Positions 11,441-23,785 of a DNA stretch of 64,000 nt are shown here, in pieces; the first letter of the stretch is position 1; each line of letters starts with the position of its first letter. A program made the translations under genes and the position numbers. This DNA comes from Colletotrichum lupini (Eukaryota > Ascomycota > Sordariomycetes > Glomerellales > Glomerellaceae). The DNA lies in contig NC_064672.1 in the NCBI RefSeq assembly GCF_023278565.1, forward strand, positions 4,526,001 through 4,590,000. Reading direction: 5' to 3'. The notes beneath the pieces were generated by a model. It was given only the letters and a program-made list of their open reading frames with translations. It did no database searches and was not told the DNA's origin.

Positions 11441-13000
11441 ATGAAGAGAAAGTACGACAGTTCACAAGAAACACCTACCAACAACAAATCATTCGCCATG
11501 GCCGCCCCCGATTCCAAGACGACCCCCAACGAGTTCTTCGAGGCCATCGGCTCCAAGGTCGATGGCGGCGACGACCAGAAGGTTGTCGAGGAGATTGAGT
11601 CTCTCTGCATGAACTGCGGAAAGAACGTGAGCATGCGCTGCCTCCCACTTATTTGATTGTCTTACTAACTTGGCGTTCAGGGAAACACCAGACTGCTCCT
11701 GACCTCGATCCCCTACTTCCGCGAAATCATCATCATGTCATTTGCCTGCGAAGAGTGCGGCTTCGCCAACAGCGAAGTCCAGCCTGCAGGCTCCATCCAG
11801 CCCAAGGGCACACACTACGAGCTCCGCCTGACCGCGATGGACGACTTTGCGCGCCAGGTTGTCAAGTCCGACACGGCGACCGTCAAGTTCATCGAGCTCG
11901 ACCTCGAGGTGCCCGCCGGCAAGGGCCAGCTTACAAATGTAGAGGGTCTTCTCAGCACAATCATCAACGATCTTGACTTTGGACAGGAAGCGCGCAAGGA
12001 GCAGATGCCCGAAGTCTACCCCAAGATTGCCGAGATTATCGAAAAGGGTCGCGCCATGCTCGACGGCAGCTCTTTCCCCTTCCGCGTCACCGTCGACGAC
12101 CCCGCCGGCAACTCCTTCATCACACCCGACTTGAAGGACGGTGTTGGCAAGTGGGAGAAGCACGAGTACCTTCGCAGCGCCGAGCAGAACGAGGCTCTGG
12201 GCATCTCTGCCGCACAGGCCGACGAGCTGGCTGCCGCCGCCAACCCGGGCTTGACCGCCGAGGGCGACATCATTCCCAACGAAGTTTACAGTTTCCCCGC
12301 CAGCTGTCCGGGTTGCATGCACTCATGCACAACACACATGAAGATGGTTGACATCCCCCACTTCAAGCAGGTCGTCCTCATGTCGACCGTCTGCGACGAG
12401 TGCGGCTACCGCTCCAACGACGTCAAGACCGGTGGTGAGATCCCCGAAAAGGGAGAAAAGATCATCATCAAAGTCAATGGCCAAATCGATCTCGCCCGCG
12501 ATATCCTCAAGTCTGAGACCTGCGCTCTCGAGTGCCCCGAGCTCAACCTATCAGTCAACCCAGGCACCCTTGGCGGTCGCTTCACCACCATCGAGGGTCT
12601 CCTGACTCAGGTCCGCGACGACCTGAAGAGCCAGATCTTCCAAGCCGACGGTGGATCCGGCGGTGACTCTCTTGATCCTGCTGAGAAGTCAAAGTGGACC
12701 GCCTTCTTTGACGGTCTCGACGAGGCCATCAGCGGCAACCGCGAGTTCACCGTCATCCTCACCGATCCCCTCGCCAGCAGTTTCGTTCAGCCGCTTGTCG
12801 ACCCTCCCGCGCCTGACCCATCCATCCAGCGCGAGTACTACGGCCGCACACACGAGGAGGAAGAGGAGCTTGGACTGAACGACATGAAGGTGGAGGGCTA
12901 CGAGGAGGAGGCTGCCAAGGAGGCCGAGGAGAGGGAAGCGGCCAAGAAGATGGCTGACCTTGACAAACTTTTGGACGCCAACATGGGCAAGAGCTCATAG
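11441..13000 (+). CDS. ZPR1: Zinc-finger protein ZPR1
   Basis: ZPR1 is an essential eukaryotic zinc-finger protein linked to eEF1A biogenesis and growth signalling. Two exons, 11441-11626 and 11681-13000, are separated by a 54-nt intron (GTGAGC...CAG, with a ctaac branch-like site), giving 501 residues. It has the duplicated ZPR1 architecture. The first C4 finger is Cys56/Cys59 and Cys85/Cys88 (CMNCG...CEECG), completed only by the splice; the second is Cys271/Cys274 and Cys300/Cys303 (CPGC...CDECG). Each finger is followed by a beta-rich domain with ELDLEVPAGKGQLTNVEGLL and the equivalent ELNLSVNPGTLGGRFTTIEG. The C-terminus is acidic and helical. Length is close to yeast Zpr1. A second in-frame ATG at residue 20 (MAAPDSK) could be an alternative start. 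The 341 bp upstream back to RPR2 hold the promoter. Confidence 0.95.
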
Positions 13001-15593
13001 GACGTGGTGCACGAGGAGAGAGGGATGGGATGAGCGGTATGACGTGTTTGGATTCTAGTCAAGGGAATGTGGGTGCGCAGGGGTTGATAAAAAGAAGTAC
13101 ATGATGATGATACCTATGCATAGACGGCTTATTGAAAATTTTTTGAAGCCTTGAAATTTTTTGACGCGTTTTGTGATTCTTTCTCGTGTCAACTGTCTTT
13201 GGTGGGTGTCCACAAGGTGCGCTGGCGAAATCGTACGGCCGTCGATACCCGATGTCGTCCGATGACGCTCGTTGTCTCTTTGACACGTGTATACCTCACC
13301 GTGACGATGAGCAACAGAGTCTCGGTAGGGACAAAAGGCCTCTAGGTCATTGTTGCCAGCAAGAGATCGCAGCCTTCAAGGCGTCTAAATACTAACCCGC
13401 CGTGTCTGCGCGGATGGACTCGACGCCATCGATTATGCCACTGTTGCCGCAAATCCTGCCGCGCGAATCTTTGATAGTCGGGAGTATCAGGTGCGGAATT
13501 TCGGTACCACAATTTCGGTGCGTGGCAAGTAGGGTCAGGTGATCACGAACTCATGGGGGAGATAGAGAAGGGGGAAGAAAAGCGAGGCGATGGAGTTCGA
13601 TTCGAACCCGTAGCCTCTGTAGGAAAAAAACAAGCAATCCATGGCATTATGTAGGACCGTGAGCCAACATACGATAGAATCGTACCGCTCGGCCATCGAC
13701 TACAACGGACGGTGCTTGTTAAGAGCTGTTGCGTCTTTGGTGCCTAGAGAGGATTGGGTGAGAGCCGTCCAGTGGCGTGTCGGCCTGAGGAACATACGAT
13801 GCAGGGTAATGCGTATACTGCAGTATCAATATTGGAATACTCGGTGGGTTTGATGTGAAGACTCCATGGACAGTGAGGATGCATCCACCCTTCGGACTGA
13901 GGTGTGCTATACTGCCCGAGTTCAACCTTCAGCACAGGCATGTTTCGGGTGGTTCACTTCCATAAGCCCAAGGTTGAGCTTGGCCTATGCTGGTAAAGGT
14001 CGTCGGCGTGAGTTTCCCATGAATTCTGACGGACAAGGGATTTGGACTAGAATAGAGATACCGGTGTCAGTATGCCCTCCTGGCCTCACTGGCCATCGTG
14101 ATTGGCCTACATAGGGTCCAGCTTTGCAAAATGTGGTCGTTGCAATGGGCAGACCTCATACCATGAGCTCGGAGGAATCGCCTCTGATCATGAAGTTGGC
14201 TGGAGAAATGTGATCTGTCGCCGGAGATATTAACCATTGTCAGAGTGCTATATTAGCCTCAAAAGTTTTGTAAATGAAGGTATCAGGTATCGAGGTCCAC
14301 TACTTTGCAGATCCTCGAAAGGCAGGTTCTTCTCGCTTTATACCTGACTGTGATTATGCCACGCCAGCCGCCTTGTCACATGTTCGCAACATCGAGCTTG
14401 TGAAGCTGAGGCTTGCTTTTCAAAGTCCGTGGCTATGACTTACAGACGTATTCCAGTCTGCTTAATCTTTGAGCTGGCGTTCAGTCTATTTCCAAGCATA
14501 CTATCTGTTTCCTTTGGAGTATGCAATAGGATTGCCCATATGTCAACACATCTCGAGCCTCTATTTCAATAACTACTACTACAGCTTCCTCTAGCACTGC
14601 CTTTGCCACTGCCCCTGTCACTATCACTGTCGTCATCAGTAGTCTTTCTGATCGGTTCTTTAAGTGTATTCTCTATATAATATACCTGAAGAGGCTCAGT
14701 ATGAAGAGGTCCAGTAACATGGAGCCTCTTGCAGAGGCACCCTTTGTTTGTGGTGGGATGTTGATGCGGAATCGGGCACACACCAGAGGCGAGCATCCCC
14801 AGATTTACCCAGGGACTCGAAGAAGAGCAAGAGAATTGCCTGGAGGCACTGTTGTCTGAGAAGGCTACAAGCTAAGGTAAGCCATCGAGCCGAAAGAGGC
14901 TATTGAGGATCATCAAGGTATGCCGAGTAATATTTTCTGTTCTGAGACTGGATTGGCTCTATGGGTAACTTCATTGTTGTAATTACGTGCAACTTCACTG
15001 TCGGTAGCACTTCCTCGTTGGGGACAAACATGCCGTACCAGCATGCCTACCACGATAGAGACGAAAGCGTTGCCTCTTTAGCCAACACCAATGCGACCAA
15101 AGCCGCGAAGCAGCGACGAGACGCGTTTACGAGAAGTCGAGTCTTTCATCTTCTTGGGCAACTCCAGCTTGCGAACACCTGAATTAGAGTCGCTGGCATT
15201 TACGGCAAAGTACCTTAGATACCTTGATGCACTATAGTAACCAAGCATGACATACACTCATCTGCTGAGGTCTGCGCGGGCAACAATATGACAGTGACCA
15301 ATGAGACGAAAGACAACTTCACGTTTCATCCTACCCGGTTCGCAGCTGTTGAAATAGCCGCATGGCTTTGCTGTCGGGAATAATGAATGAGTGGGCGGCT
15401 AGCCGCATCTTAGGTCTAGGTTCGACGATATGTAAAGTAACCCGGCACCCCCGAGAAACAAGCTGTGCCAAGCAAACACATACTGCTCTGGGCAAGAAAA
15501 GAGAATGTAATCGAGGAATGGAAAGGCCTAGCCACCAAAAGTTCACGCAAATCTCCCCATCAGCTGAGATGTCAAAAAGGCAAAAGAATATCA
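13001..15593. other. Gene-poor interval
   Basis: No coding region can be defended; open frames are short and without domains. The only structured feature I see is a tRNA-like relic at 13586-13700. Base composition is ordinary and there is no RIP signature, so this is not a mutated repeat. Confidence 0.45.
13586..13700 (-). pseudogene. Degenerate tRNA (Ser/Leu-type) relic
   Basis: On the minus strand a good internal A-box (TGGCCGAGCGGT, as in Ser/Leu tRNAs) at the 5' end and a B-box-like GGGTTCGAATCG near the 3' end are about 90 nt apart. The outer ends (GTCGATG and CATCGCC) can pair in part. The T-stem no longer pairs well (ACGGG against CGAAC). A run of seven T lies between the boxes and should stop RNA polymerase III. 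No anticodon arm can be drawn with confidence. I read it as a decayed tRNA gene, not a functional one. Confidence 0.4.
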
Positions 15594-15691
15594 TGATAGA
15601 GACGAGATTCGAACTCGCGCGGTTTCCCACTGGTGAAGGTAACGATTAGGTAAGCCTAAAACCAGCGCCATAACCACTCGGCCACTCTACC
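15594..15691 (-). tRNA. tRNA-Leu(TAG), with intron
   Basis: The minus strand folds as a class II tRNA. The acceptor GGTAGAG pairs with CTCTATC, including one G-T, followed by discriminator A73, as expected for Leu. The D-arm contains GTGGCCGAGTGG. The anticodon stem is CTGGT/ACCAG with loop TT-TAG-G, interrupted after position 37 by an intron of about 19 nt, then C38. The T-arm is GCGAG-TTCGAAT-CTCGT. Downstream on the minus strand are short T runs (cttttgccttttt) suitable as a Pol III terminator. The mature length is about 79 nt. The intron position between bases 37 and 38 is canonical for eukaryotic nuclear tRNAs and is the substrate of the SEN endonuclease, whose Sen54 subunit is encoded in this window. 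Confidence 0.9.
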
Positions 15692-18399
15692 TGATCTGAT
15701 TTGATGATCCTTGCGGTCAGGAACGTATCTATGTTGGCTGGGGGCCAGTTTTTGATGCGGATGGCTGAGTTCGGACGGTGAGGCGGGGAGTGGTGGGGTT
15801 TGCTGACCTTGGTGGCATGGGACGGATGCGCTAGTCCCAATGCGGGTCCGTGTCTATGGGGCCAGTAAGAGGTGCCAGTTGTTTTGCTTTTGAGATGCAT
15901 TGTTTATGCATATGGTTGTTCAACTGGTGTGACAGCGAGTGCGCGTTACCACCCACCAAGCAAGTCACCACTTTCGAGTACTACGGTATCAGGCCAAAGT
16001 TTAACCCCCTTGTCAGGTATCTTCGCCCATGCTTCTCGCGATTACATCAGCAGCATTACTTTCGAGATTCTTGTGCACGTCGAACAAAAATTTGGCCATT
16101 GAGAGTCACTGCTTTGCCCTGGTCAGATCCACACTACCTGGTAGGGAGTTTAAACATACCCCTAAGGACCAAGTAAATAAGTGGTTTATGTCTAGCGTGG
16201 AGGAAGACGTATCAACAGTGAGAAGAGTCATTCTAGTTTCCTAGAAACTGGAGAGATGTGATCTTGCTGTGGTGGATGTGTTATGCATGCATGGATTATG
16301 CCAGCGACGTTCAGCCACACCCTACCAAGAGTATTTCCCTCCTGACAATATCTTCAGCTGCACCAACAGCTTACAGCACGACTTATACCTACCTTAGTTG
16401 ACCAGCTGCCCTGGCCATATTCGCGATTCCATGACATCAGGAAGCTTTCCAGTACCTTGAGAAGTTGGAGTTTTCCAGATAATCTTTAGGTTTCACATAA
16501 GGTTATCGGAACCTTCTTCAGCTTGTTACTTCTCCGCAACGATGAGGTGTTGTCACTCGACGTGATCATCTAGCTGAAGAAACCCCCAGATCTGAGTGTT
16601 GGCGGCCGAGCCCGAGATCCGGCGCTCCCCCGGGGTAGCCCGCTTAGCATCGCACACACAACTGAAGCGAGACTTATGTTCATGTCGTGAGCATTCTTCA
16701 AGTCCAAAACATCCATAGCATTTCATGACAGCATCACATTGCGATTACACCTTGCTAGCATGGCAACCTCCGGACCGGTCGTTCCCAATGTGGCGCGAAG
16801 CCATGGTACTCGGCCCCGAGTGGGGCCAATCCAAATTGGCCAATCATACCGGAGTATGTCGGTAAAAGCGGGATAGCGGCCGATAGCCGACCGGTCTCGT
16901 CCACTTCACGGATGCGCAAGTCAACTGTTCTCAAGGCAATGTTTCTGGAGTCATCGAGGACATTCAGATTCCCTTAGACCTAATGGCTCAGCCACAGAAG
17001 CTTGTGTACATGTCAAGCTGACGTGCCTTAACAAGCGGCGCTTGTTTACACGGGATACACATTTGACTGACTTTCATTAGACCGGTTTGACACTGTCTGC
17101 CTTTACCCAAGGGCGTCGTGATCGCTTCAATTAAAGGCGCGTTATCTCTCTCCGCAAAAAGTAGCCAAGCAACAAGACCGTGCCTTGTCATCGGCCTCGT
17201 CCATCCAATATGCCTTACTGAAAGTAGTATCTTAATAACCCCCTCGCATCACAGACGCTATCTTCTATAAGAAACGGCTTAAACTAATTTTATTAACCTT
17301 ATTATTACTCGATCCTCTATCCTTATCTATAGCCCGTCGCGGGTATTATTTCTCTAATACCTAGTTACGTATAAGTAAGGTATTTTAATAATTTTTATTA
17401 TATTTATTATTTCTCCTATACTTATTATCTTAACCTTCTTTTCTATCCCTCTTATCCCTCTCGTTCTTCTTATTCCTCTCGTCCCTCTTGCCTCCCGCCC
17501 CGCTTATCCCTCCCGCCCCTTTTATCCTTTTTATACTTACTATTCCTACTATCCCTACTATCTTTATTTTTTTATTATCCCCGGCTTTTATTTGTGTATA
17601 CGGGGAGGTATAATATATTAGTAATGGGTAGCTTTAGTAATAAGGCTAATGGTATAAAGAATAAGTTTGTTAGAAGTTATAATTATAAATATATAGAGAC
17701 TAAACGCGGAGCACAGCATTGATAGAATGCTGGCGAAAGTAGTGCTACCATAGGTTTATGACTGATAGGGATTTCCGAAGGCTGGCCTCGGCGACCCAAG
17801 TTGAGTTTTTGATTCCAAAGAATGTGTATGGCATTGAGTTCGTCACCACTATCACTTGGTCAAAGAACCTCTCAACGCCAGGAGATGGAATCGACCTGAT
17901 TCAACAATTTCAGCCTAGCCTCATAGGTCTCATGGGGCGCATTCCCTTTCACCCTCGCTCGCAGACCCAGCATGGTGTCGAGGGCGAGTTGGCCAAGGTT
18001 TGTACTGCGACTACGATGTAAACCTTCCTGTTTCCCGTCCTCGAACGACCCAGGGAAGTAGAACCCGACGAGAACAGAGAGACTCTGAGAAACGCATGGA
18101 AAAGCTCGAAGTGTCGACAGCTATGCGCTAGCATGAACGTTTGAGAGACTGGAGGCATCAACACATCTTTGGCCACTGACATTATATGCATACTGGAGGA
18201 TGCTCATGAACCAACATTGAAGGCCTTCTTTACTACGCAACGTATCATCAAGCCGACATCCCTTCACCCTCACCCCCCCTCCCATCCTTTCAAGAAGGAA
18301 GGGAAATTTGTGTCACCTTGCCTGACGAAAGCCTCCCCTCTTCACCGAAAGATATCATTTGCTGTCCACGTCTATGTCGCTACCAGGGTTCTGCTATGA
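15692..18399. other. Gene-poor interval with promoter-like GC patches
   Basis: No supportable gene. Around 16780-16900 there are several CGG/CCG half-sites and CCAAT-like ccaat motifs (for example ccaatcatacc), reminiscent of fungal promoter DNA but with no gene attached. A pyrimidine-rich AT-biased tract starts near 17270 and is listed separately. The short open frame at 17758-18021 has no recognisable domain. Confidence 0.4.
17270..17700. repeat. Low-complexity pyrimidine-rich/AT-rich tract
   Basis: Roughly 17270-17600 is almost entirely T and C on the + strand, with repeated tatccctct, tcgtccctct and cttatccctcc words. It is followed by an AT-rich stretch to about 17700. CpA and TpG are scarce, as in RIP-mutated DNA. 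It may be the eroded end of a repeat, but no element is recognisable. Confidence 0.45.
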
Positions 18400-19020
18400 G
18401 CCACAAGAGAAGCGATGCCCAGAACGGGCGTCGTTATTCCTGAAGTTGTAGGGATGACGGACCAGGACTTGACTGCTGATGCACTGGCCGCGCCACCAAG
18501 TCCGCCTCGTGATGTGGTCTCTCATTATTTTTCGAGGAACTTCTTCCATATCCGCGTTCTTCCGATCTGCCCATCAAACCACCCGGCTTGCCATCAAAGA
18601 GCTTGCCATTTTGATCTTGTATACCTGCATCAGATGACGTGGTGAGCACTGGTCATCATGACATTTTGACCGACGGCCCTGGAAGTGACCAACATGTCGC
18701 TGGGGCTTTGAAAAGAGAGTGACTTCCTTCCAGCTTCCTTCCTTCTGTCGGTAGCGATATTCCCAATGAACTGGAACATGGTCTGTCGTGTTTGAACATT
18801 TCCGATACCTAACATGAAAGCCACAACCCGGCAATACAGGGCCTCGAGCACCTCTGAAATAACCAGAATCTTCGCGCCTGGAGTTCTGTCGAGAATGACC
18901 CGGACGGCCTGAAGGGTCGTTCGAATACTAGACTCCTCGAGGAATTGCTCGAGCTTGAGATTGCCTAACTTCTGCTTCTTGCCACTTGCTGCAGACGCTC
19001 GGAGACCATTTTACTCCCTC
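18400..19020 (-). pseudogene. Decayed SNF2-family helicase, C-terminal (HELICc) part
   Basis: Minus-strand translation gives LEQFLEESSIRTTLQAVRV, then ILDRTPGAKILVISEVLEAL. Further on is PSDMLVTSRAVGQNVMMTSA followed by HHVI. This is the layout of the SNF2 C-lobe: motif IV (KILVFSEF-like), a QF.TP-like stretch, motif V (TSRAGGQGLN-like, here damaged) and the ANHVI-like box. A stop follows immediately after HHVI, and the motif V glycines are lost, so the copy is dead. The other lobe lies on the same strand at about 33.9-34.7 kb, across the retroelement block. Boundaries are approximate. Confidence 0.55.
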
Positions 19021-19593
19021 GATTCAAGATGAACGACAGCATCTTCGTCGTCATTCATATCGCCAACGTTGTGACCCTAATCTCTGTCATCGTTATCTGA
19101 GGCATTTTGGTCCCGATGACATTATCGCGGCAGTTGCTCTCAAGCAACGTAAAAATCGGCGAGAAAGATAAGACGCAGGCTTGAGGAGGAGCGGTTCCCA
19201 GCACGGCTTTGTGGCGGACTTGCGCAACGCCCGTCGACCTGTTTCTGAACACGGAGATTCCCTGAAACTTATACGTCAGTACGGCGATTTCAATCGTGCA
19301 ACCCCAAGACGCGGCGCATAGAGTACGGTGGCTGCTCGCTTGAAGACGAACACATCATTGAATGCCCAAAGACGGTATCCCACAAGCTGACTCGAAGGGT
19401 TCATGCTGTTCGATGCGCCAAAGACCCCAAAGAAATACCCGTGAGCAGGACTCTTGCGCTGGAAGAGCAAAACCAGTCACTTATATTGAAGGGCTTTGCT
19501 GGCGGCGACGTTCTACTCCGGGACTGTGCAGACTTGACGTCGAGCATTCACATGACCTTATGGACAAGTTCGCCTGTGAGGTTATTCATATAG

Positions 19594-19798
19594 TGTTGGT
19601 ATCCCTATGACAGGGTAGTTAGTTCGAACCGTAGTTGACGAAGAGATTAATTAAACTATATAAATATCTGCGTAGTAGGTATAAAAAGGAGGTTCTAACC
19701 GTAGGTTAGGCTAGCTATAATAATCGTAAATAGGGCCCCTAATTAGCCCCTGCGCAGTCGGCTATATGCCGCGGTTAAATTAGATTTCTAATCCGATA
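19594..19798 (-). repeat. 3' LTR of copy B
   Basis: 205 bp, the reverse complement of the copy A LTRs. The outer edge (tgttggtatcccta) is the least mutated LTR end in the window. It is bounded by target-site duplication tatag on the left and by the purine tract of copy B on the right. Confidence 0.88.
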
Positions 19799-19888
19799 CT
19801 AACTTTCTCTTTTTTTTATCGATTTAACCGCTGCGGTTAGAGGTGTAATTCGACCTCGGGCCCGTTTACTAAGTCGTCTCCTTTTCCC

Positions 19889-20093
19889 TATCGGATTAGA
19901 AGTCTAATTCGACCGCAGCATATAGCCGACTACGCAGGGGCTAATTAGGGGCCCTATTTACGATTATCATAGCTAGCCTAACCTACGGTTAGAACCTCCT
20001 TTTTATACCTACTACGTAGATATTTATATAGTTTAATTAATCTCTTCGTTAATTACGGTTCGAACTAACTACCTTATTATAAGGATATTAATA
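19889..20093 (+). repeat. 5' LTR of copy A
   Basis: 205 bp beginning TATCGG and ending in a RIP-altered GGATATTAATA. Target-site duplication ttccc lies immediately to the left. Confidence 0.88.
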
Positions 20094-23000
20094 CTAATTA
20101 GTAGTTAAATTCTACTATTATAAATCGGTAAGGTATCTTATTATATAAAAGAGACGACTTCTTAATACTGTATAGGATAGGAGATTTGTACTAATTAACC
20201 TTACGGAAATAGATAAAAAAGGAGGCGATTCTCGAATACTATACGGAATTAAGTAATCGTAGCCCTTTATTACTTACGAGAGGTCGACGTTTATTACGTT
20301 AAACTACGTTAATTAATAAAACCGCTTAAATAACTAGCCTTTTACCGTTACCCCGAGTAGCTTTTTTACTAAACGACTTTTTTATAACCGGCCTATAATT
20401 AGAAATTAACTAGTTAAATTAGTAAAAGGAAATACCTACGCGACGACTACTTACTTAATTAATTAGCGCGACGAACGAGCTTAATAATACGGTATAAAAA
20501 AGTACTATATAATTAAAAAAAGGGATCTCTAAACGTAAATATTCTTACTTAATAGCGAAGGTAACTTTATAAGAGTTATTAAGCTAAGAGATTTATAATA
20601 TATAGAAAAGTCTATTATTACGAAGATTTTATAAGTACGACCTTAAGCCCGCGATCTAAACGACCTCTTTATAGCTCCCTAAACTACCCCCCGGGTATTA
20701 TTTAAAAATATAATATAAGGGACGGTTTAATAAAAGAGGAGGGGATTTAGAGGTCTTAATAATATCGAGTTAAGAGTATTACGGATCTTAGATATTAATT
20801 TAAAAAGAAAGCGGCTATTTTAAAGTAGTCCTACGACTTCTTATTAAAGTTATTATTAACTTAAGAAAAGGCTAAAAAAACGAGGATCTAAGGGGAAAAG
20901 AAAAGAATCTTTTAAAAAGCTATTAAAGGGCTTCTTTTTTATATTAGCTCCCGGTATAAAATTACTAATTTTAAGAAATTGATTAAAAAAACTATTTAGA
21001 GATTATAAAAAGTACGAGGCTTAGGAAGTTAGAAGTATACGGGATAGTAATAATTAGTAAAGATCCCGGGATAATTACTATATCTTCTTATAGTAATATA
21101 AACGTTTATTATTATTATTATTAAAAAGAACTATTAAAACCTACCCTTTTATATTAAATAAAAAGGAGGATCTTAGTAAGTACGATAGCTAGCGATTTAG
21201 AAAGGTAGTAGTAATTGCTAGAAATAGTAAAAACGAGAGTAGTAGCGAGATAATAAGAAGAAGTAGGAATTTCCTAGACCCCGATAAATTCGTTAGGTAA
21301 TAAAAGTACGGATTTACTACGACTAGCGCGCGGATTAAATATATCCTCGTTAAAATTAAATACGCTAGTAACTATTAATATAAGCATAAGCTAGAGCACG
21401 ACCCTTAGTAAGTTAAAATAAAAAAAAAGAGGACGAAACCCGATCCTAGATAGAATCTTAATCCCTTATAAGTAGGTAAATATTAACCCGGATTATTAAG
21501 GGACGTAAATATATAAAATCGCGGATTAGCCTAACGGCGAGTAAATTAACGTAATATTAATCTATTTAACTAAGGTTTATAAGAAAAAGGGGCTATAAGG
21601 GTAACCCCTATTTTACGAGATTATAAACGACCTTAGCTATTAGCTAAACAAATAGTTCGCGAGCGCAAGCCTAGGAATTATAAAAGTAGTTAATAAATTC
21701 TTTTACGGGCGAGGGGTATTACTAGCGTAATTATAATTATAAGAGCTATACGAAATACTAGTAACAATAATTATAAAAGAGGAATTCGTATTATAGAACT
21801 AAGTATAGGTCGATAAAGCGTATAATCGCTTTAACGAATTTAGAAAAAGGGTAAACGACCTAGATTTCCTTTTTATAATTACTAACGGAAATCTATCGTC
21901 GCAAAAGGATATACTAGGGCAAAATATAGTACTAAAAGTACGATAATTAATAATTCTGCCTATTTCGATTTATAACTCGTTACTATTATTAATACGAAAT
22001 TCGGCGCTAATTAGTTAATAAAAAAAGAGGTAAACGACCCGAAGTTATTAATAATACGTAGTAACGCAGGGATCGTATATAAATACCGAAAATCGAGTAA
22101 TAAATACGAGGTAATTCATAGACCTTAAAAAGATCTTCCTAAAAAAGAAATTATACTCTAGGGGGAAGTATGAGGTCTTATAAAAAACCTTAACGATATT
22201 TTACGATTACTACGAAAAAGTCGGAATTAGGGAATACTAGTACTATTCGGTAATTAATATCGTATTTATAAGTAAAGCCTTTAATTATTATTACGAAGCG
22301 GTACGTAATCTTAATCGAAACGACTTTCTTAGTATAATTAACGTAATCCGAAGCCGCTTCGAGACCTATAATAAGAACTTAGAGCTCTTATTTAAGCTAC
22401 GAGCGATTTCTTTTATATCTATAGTTAGGATAATAGAGGGTAAATTATAAATAGAGATCCTTAAAGAGCTTATCGATCGAATTAATAAGCTAGCGAAAAC
22501 CTAGCTAAATAAGGGGATAAACGAGCGAAAAGTCGGATATCTTTATACCGTAGTCTAGCGTATACTAAAAATAAAAATAATATTATACTAAGTACTTAAA
22601 AACTATAAGACGCTCTGCTTAAGGCTAAGATCTAGCTTTAATATTAAAATAAGAATACCGCGCTAAACCTATTTCTAAGCGTACGACGGCCCTTATTAAT
22701 AATATTAAGTTAATTAAACGTATAATAAAAAAAGAAAAGAGGCTAGATATAGTAATTACTAATAAAGAGGCCTAGATTTATTAAATAAGTAGAGATTTAA
22801 CTTATAGGTAGGGTAATAAAAAAAGTAATACTATATTTATAAAAAGGATAGATATTAGTTAAGTAACTACTCTAAAAAAGAGCGTACTAAATTATACGAA
22901 TAATATAAAAAGTTAAGGGTAGTAAATAATAAAACTAGCCCTCGTTAGTTTAACTAATTCCTTATTATATATAAGGGTAGATCTAGGGGTACGGAACTTA

Positions 23001-23563
23001 GTAATAATAACTAAAATAGCGGCCTAAAGTATATACTCCTTATAAGAAATTCGGAAGATAAGGAAGATCTTACCCCCTATATTAACGAATTAGATTATAA
23101 CGAAATTAACGATATTAATTACTCTTTTTTCGCCCCGTTAGCCTCTAGAAAATATACGAGGCTAAACGAATAAAGGGTAATAAAAGCTCTTAATAAGCAG
23201 GCTTTTATCTACGGATAGTAAGGAAAGGTCCCTTAAATAACGGATATAGAGGCGGCTAAAAGGGCGAATTTAATAGGGCCGAAGCCTATTTTCTTAACGA
23301 TTAAGGAGAAGACGCTATCTCTCTTAATATTTAAAGAAAAAGAATATAGTACTAAGTAAATTTAGGGGTAGCTAGAGGGGTCCTTTTTATATTACCTAAA
23401 TCCCTCGAATACTAAGCTCGTATAAGTATTCTATACGAGCGAAAAGTACGGCCTAGACGATTTTTATAAGATTATTCTAAATACTAAAGTATCGTAATAG
23501 TTAATTAGAAAAAAAGAGTAATTCTAAGTATTATAAAAGATCGTATTAATAATACTTAATACG

Positions 23564-23785
23564 TTGACGGCGGGTATTACGAGGATTAGTTTCGGCCTAG
23601 GTAAGGAAATCGTCGCCCTAAGTATAATAAAAGTAGAGATATACTTCGGAACGATAACTTTTTATATTTTACCTATTAATACCCCATTTCTCTTATATTT
23701 AAAAAATATAGATCGACTAGGTATTATATTTAATAATACGAGGAATAGAATCTCTAGTAGTAAGTATTTCGAGATAGTTAAATAA
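23564..23785 (+). pseudogene. Copia protease-region remnant in copy A
   Basis: A 73-codon open stretch encodes VEIYFGTITFYILPINTPFL, then LLYLKNIDRLGIIFNNTRNR. This resembles the region following the aspartic protease in fungal Copia polyproteins, where a TPFLLCL..(D/M)DRLG.YFNN pattern precedes the GAG pre-integrase segment. It is surrounded by stops, so no functional protein is made. It fixes the coding strand of copy A as +. The homologous remnant in copy B is at 29868-30107 on the other strand. Confidence 0.6.

Noticed and set aside
19594..19798. Reading the LTR in the opposite orientation, as a TG...CA LTR starting TGTTGG
   Set aside because: Both orientations look plausible at first because of the ends. 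The purine tract position, coding strand and target duplications only fit the orientation starting TATCGG.
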